Positions 6,980 through 9,043 of a stretch of DNA of 9,043 nt are shown here, one piece after another. A model generated the notes under the pieces. It did no database searches and was not told where the DNA came from. It was given only the letters and a program-made list of their open reading frames with translations. Location of the stretch: assembly GCA_003973375.1 (NCBI GenBank), contig QNYL01000171.1:1-9043 (forward strand), in the 5' to 3' direction. This stretch comes from Flavobacteriia bacterium (GTDB lineage: Bacteria; Bacteroidota; Bacteroidia; Flavobacteriales; Flavobacteriaceae). The position numbers and the translations under genes are program-made. The stretch's first letter is position 1. Each line of letters starts with the position of its first letter.

Positions 6980-7011
6980 GCAAATATAAAATTAATAAAC
7001 TCATTCTGAAA
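6980..7011 (-). promoter_or_regulatory. Predicted truA promoter
   Basis: On the minus strand, TATATTTGC (6988 to 6980) is a full match to the Bacteroidota -7 box TAnnTTTG(C). TTTC (7011 to 7008), 19 bases upstream, matches three of four bases of the -33 TTTG element. Transcription would begin around 6973, leaving a very short leader of roughly 15 bases before the TTG at 6958. This is a consensus match only. Confidence 0.5.
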
Positions 7012-7014
7012 TTT

Positions 7015-7521
7015 ATGCATAAGGTCCTTTTAATGTCGGATACACACGGATATATTGATGATAATATTTTAGATTATTGCCGTGAAGCCGATGAAGTATG
7101 GCATGCAGGAGATATCGGCAGCTACAAGGTAATCGATGAGATTGAAAAAGTGAGTATTTTAAGAGCTGTTTACGGAAATATTGACGGAGCAGAGATCAGA
7201 AAGGAATGCCCTCTGAATCAAATTTTCACCCTTGAAAATGTAAAGGTTTTTTTAACCCATATCGGGGGCTATCCCGGCCGATATAAAAAAAGAGTAAGGC
7301 AGGAGATCATCAGAACACGGCCAAAATTATTTATTTCCGGTCATTCACATATTCTAAAAGTTCAGTACGATAAAAAATACGGTTTATTACATATGAATCC
7401 GGGAGCCGCAGGAAAATATGGATTTCACAAAGTAAGTACCTTATTGCGGTTTAAGCTGGATACCGGAAAGATAAAAGACCTGGAAGTTATTGAATTAAAA
7501 GATCGTAAAATACTGATTTAG
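7015..7521 (+). CDS. YfcE/MJ0936-family metallophosphoesterase
   Basis: This 168-residue single-domain calcineurin-like phosphoesterase carries every metal and catalytic motif: D9-T-H11, AGD at 31-33 (D33), GN at 54-55, the histidine H82 in THIGG, GHSH at 109-112, and the closing NPGAAG (128-133). Such enzymes bind two metal ions (often Mn) and in vitro cleave phosphodiesters; the natural substrate is generally unknown. I chose the ATG at 7015 because it gives the usual MHKVLLMSDTHG beginning. An upstream in-frame TTG at 6970 would add 15 residues that fit no family member and would lie before the predicted transcription start. There is no Shine-Dalgarno site. It is divergent from truA, and its TAG lies 10 bases from the stop of the convergent kinase gene. 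Despite sharing a window with cdaA, nothing marks it as a c-di-AMP phosphodiesterase, which normally carries a DHH or HD domain. Confidence 0.92.
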   Translation: MHKVLLMSDTHGYIDDNILDYCREADEVWHAGDIGSYKVIDEIEKVSILRAVYGNIDGAEIRKECPLNQIFTLENVKVFLTHIGGYPGRYKKRVRQEIIRTRPKLFISGHSHILKVQYDKKYGLLHMNPGAAGKYGFHKVSTLLRFKLDTGKIKDLEVIELKDRKILI

Positions 7522-7531
7522 AGTGAGTTTT

Positions 7532-9043
7532 CTAAGAAGTAACTTTGTTTTCCTCTTTATCTTTTACTTTAAATATCGGCACAGAGATAAAAATACTTGT
7601 GCCTTCGCCTCTTTTGGAGTTGATATTAAAAACCCCTTGCATAACCTTTACACGTGCTTCGATATGGCTGAGCCCCAAACCATTTTTTTTACGGGCTTTT
7701 TCAACATCAAACCCTATACCATCATCAATAATCTGAATGATCAGCTGATTTCCATAGCGTTCGATCAGATTGATTCTGGCATATTTTGCTTTTGAATGTT
7801 TGATAATGTTATTGAGTAATTCCTCAATGATGTTGTAGATCTTAATCTCAAATTTCTGATTATAACGCTTGATTCCATTATCACTACTTATAAACTCTAT
7901 CTCCGAATTTGAGTATTTCTGGCAAATATCATGAACCGCAAAGGCAAGTCCGAATTTTAACAATACCGATGAAATCAATTCGTGAGATAAATCCCTGATC
8001 TTTGTAGAGGCTTCCCCTAAAATATCCTGAGCCTTAGTCAGCTCAACCGGCACATTCGAATTTAAATGTGATTTTGAAGCCTGAATATGCAAGTTAACTG
8101 AAGACAATAAAGCACTAACATTATCGTGAAGGATCTCTGCAATCTTTCTTCTTTCCTTTTCCTTGGCATCGATGGTAGCATTAATAATTTTAGTCTGATT
8201 TTCATTTTGAACCTGCTCAAATTTATTTTGCTGTTGCAGTTTATAGTTCTTATAAAAGATCAAAGCCAAAATAACGAAGATGACCGTTAGAAAAGCAAGA
8301 CCCAGAAATAATAACTTTGCCTTTTGAGCATTGTATCTTTCTATTTCAGCCTGATGTTCGTGTTTAGAAATATTGTATTTGGCCTCTACCTCTGCCATAC
8401 TTTCTGCCAATTTATCATCTGTTAATTCATCTCCTAAATTACTCCCTTTTATAAGATATTGATAAGCATCCTTATAATCTCCAAGAGAATCGTATGAAAC
8501 CGACATATTCTCATAAAGGGCTTTTTTAAGGTATTTTGCTTCTTTAGATGAATCTTTGTCAATTAATAATAATGCATTATTATAATTCTTTATCGCTTCC
8601 TTATATTTATTTGCATAATGATCAAGATTTCCCATATTAACCATAATATAGGCCACACCTAAAAGATCATTTTGACGTCTTTTAATCTCAATAGCTTTTT
8701 TAGCATAATATTTTGATTTGGACAAATCATTATCATATTGATAGATTACCCCAAGATTGTTATAGGCGTTAGCAATACGTTGTATGGTTTTTGGAGTCTC
8801 TTTATATAAAACAACTTTTTTGAAATATATCTTGGCACTATCCAGTTGGTTTCTGGCATAATAAAAACTGCCCAATCTGTTTAATACAATTAAAATATTA
8901 GATGTATCCTTATTATATATGGCATTCTCATATGCCAACTTGTTATACAAAATAGCTTTTTCAAAATTCTTTGAATTAGCAAAAATCTTTGTAATGTATT
9001 TTAAATATCGAATGGTTAGTTCAGATTCAGGAAATGCCTTTAA
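7532..9043 (-). CDS. TPR-containing membrane sensor histidine kinase, HisKA_3/NarL type (N-terminus beyond the window)
   Basis: The frame is open from the right edge to a TAG at 7532, giving 503 visible residues; the true start lies outside. Residues about 1-210 form five TPR-like helix pairs (for instance NNLGVIYQYDNDLSKSKYYAKKAIE), then a charged, probably coiled-coil helix, then one transmembrane segment (about 244-264). A second coiled coil leads to the dimerisation helix ERRKIAEILHDNVSALLSS with phospho-acceptor H306 (codon 8128-8126). The ATPase domain follows: N box EELLNNIIKHSKA with N411/N412, DDGIGFD at 440-446 and GLGLSHIEARV from 455. The HisKA_3-like helix predicts a LuxR/NarL-type response regulator partner, but none is in view. 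TPRs before the single membrane helix suggest an extracytoplasmic sensor binding peptide or protein. An internal TTG at 8950 lies in mid-TPR and is not a credible start. Confidence 0.92.
   Translation of the reverse strand, partial: LKAFPESELTIRYLKYITKIFANSKNFEKAILYNKLAYENAIYNKDTSNILIVLNRLGSFYYARNQLDSAKIYFKKVVLYKETPKTIQRIANAYNNLGVIYQYDNDLSKSKYYAKKAIEIKRRQNDLLGVAYIMVNMGNLDHYANKYKEAIKNYNNALLLIDKDSSKEAKYLKKALYENMSVSYDSLGDYKDAYQYLIKGSNLGDELTDDKLAESMAEVEAKYNISKHEHQAEIERYNAQKAKLLFLGLAFLTVIFVILALIFYKNYKLQQQNKFEQVQNENQTKIINATIDAKEKERRKIAEILHDNVSALLSSVNLHIQASKSHLNSNVPVELTKAQDILGEASTKIRDLSHELISSVLLKFGLAFAVHDICQKYSNSEIEFISSDNGIKRYNQKFEIKIYNIIEELLNNIIKHSKAKYARINLIERYGNQLIIQIIDDGIGFDVEKARKKNGLGLSHIEARVKVMQGVFNINSKRGEGTSIFISVPIFKVKDKEENKVTS

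Noticed and set aside
6970..7014. An upstream TTG extension of the phosphoesterase by 15 residues
   Set aside because: Family members begin about 8 residues before the DxH motif, and the extension would overlap the predicted -7 box and transcription start.
7015..7521. The phosphoesterase as the c-di-AMP-degrading partner of CdaA
   Set aside because: It belongs to the calcineurin-like YfcE/MJ0936 family and not to the DHH-DHHA1 or HD types that degrade c-di-AMP, and it is in a separate transcription unit 2.6 kb away.

Overview
This window looks like ordinary chromosomal DNA of a Bacteroidota bacterium, most likely a flavobacterium. The reasons are the AT-rich composition, the near absence of Shine-Dalgarno sites, upstream boxes matching the Bacteroidota -7 consensus TAnnTTTG, and typical families of that phylum (a BT_3928-type DoxX protein, a doubled DUF1599 protein, a TPR-type sensor kinase). 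Coding density is very high. The longest stretch without a gene is about 140 bases, and there is no sign of mobile elements, phage, CRISPR, tRNA or rRNA.

Layout: (1) A leftward pair at 1-1396 holds a doubled DUF1599 protein followed by a DoxX/MauE-like membrane protein that runs off the left edge. (2) A rightward cluster at 1538-4428 holds a LOG-family nucleotide phosphoribohydrolase, dihydropteroate synthase (folP), a small lipoprotein with a TolR/ExbD-like C-terminus, and the membrane diadenylate cyclase cdaA. (3) A leftward pair at 4425-6958 holds truA followed by an ABC exporter, tail-to-tail with cdaA. (4) A rightward YfcE/MJ0936-type metallophosphoesterase lies at 7015-7521, divergent from truA. 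(5) A leftward TPR-transmembrane-histidine kinase lies at 7532-9043 with its N-terminus beyond the right edge.

The most interesting unit is the folP-lipoprotein-cdaA cluster. It puts folate synthesis and c-di-AMP synthesis on one probable transcript, with an uncharacterised lipoprotein between them where Firmicutes would have cdaR/glmM beside cdaA. Other points are three genes with forced TTG starts (LOG, cdaA, truA), face-to-face predicted promoters between truA and the phosphoesterase, and convergent ends with no room for a terminator. I see no clear new defence, mobile or biosynthetic system here.
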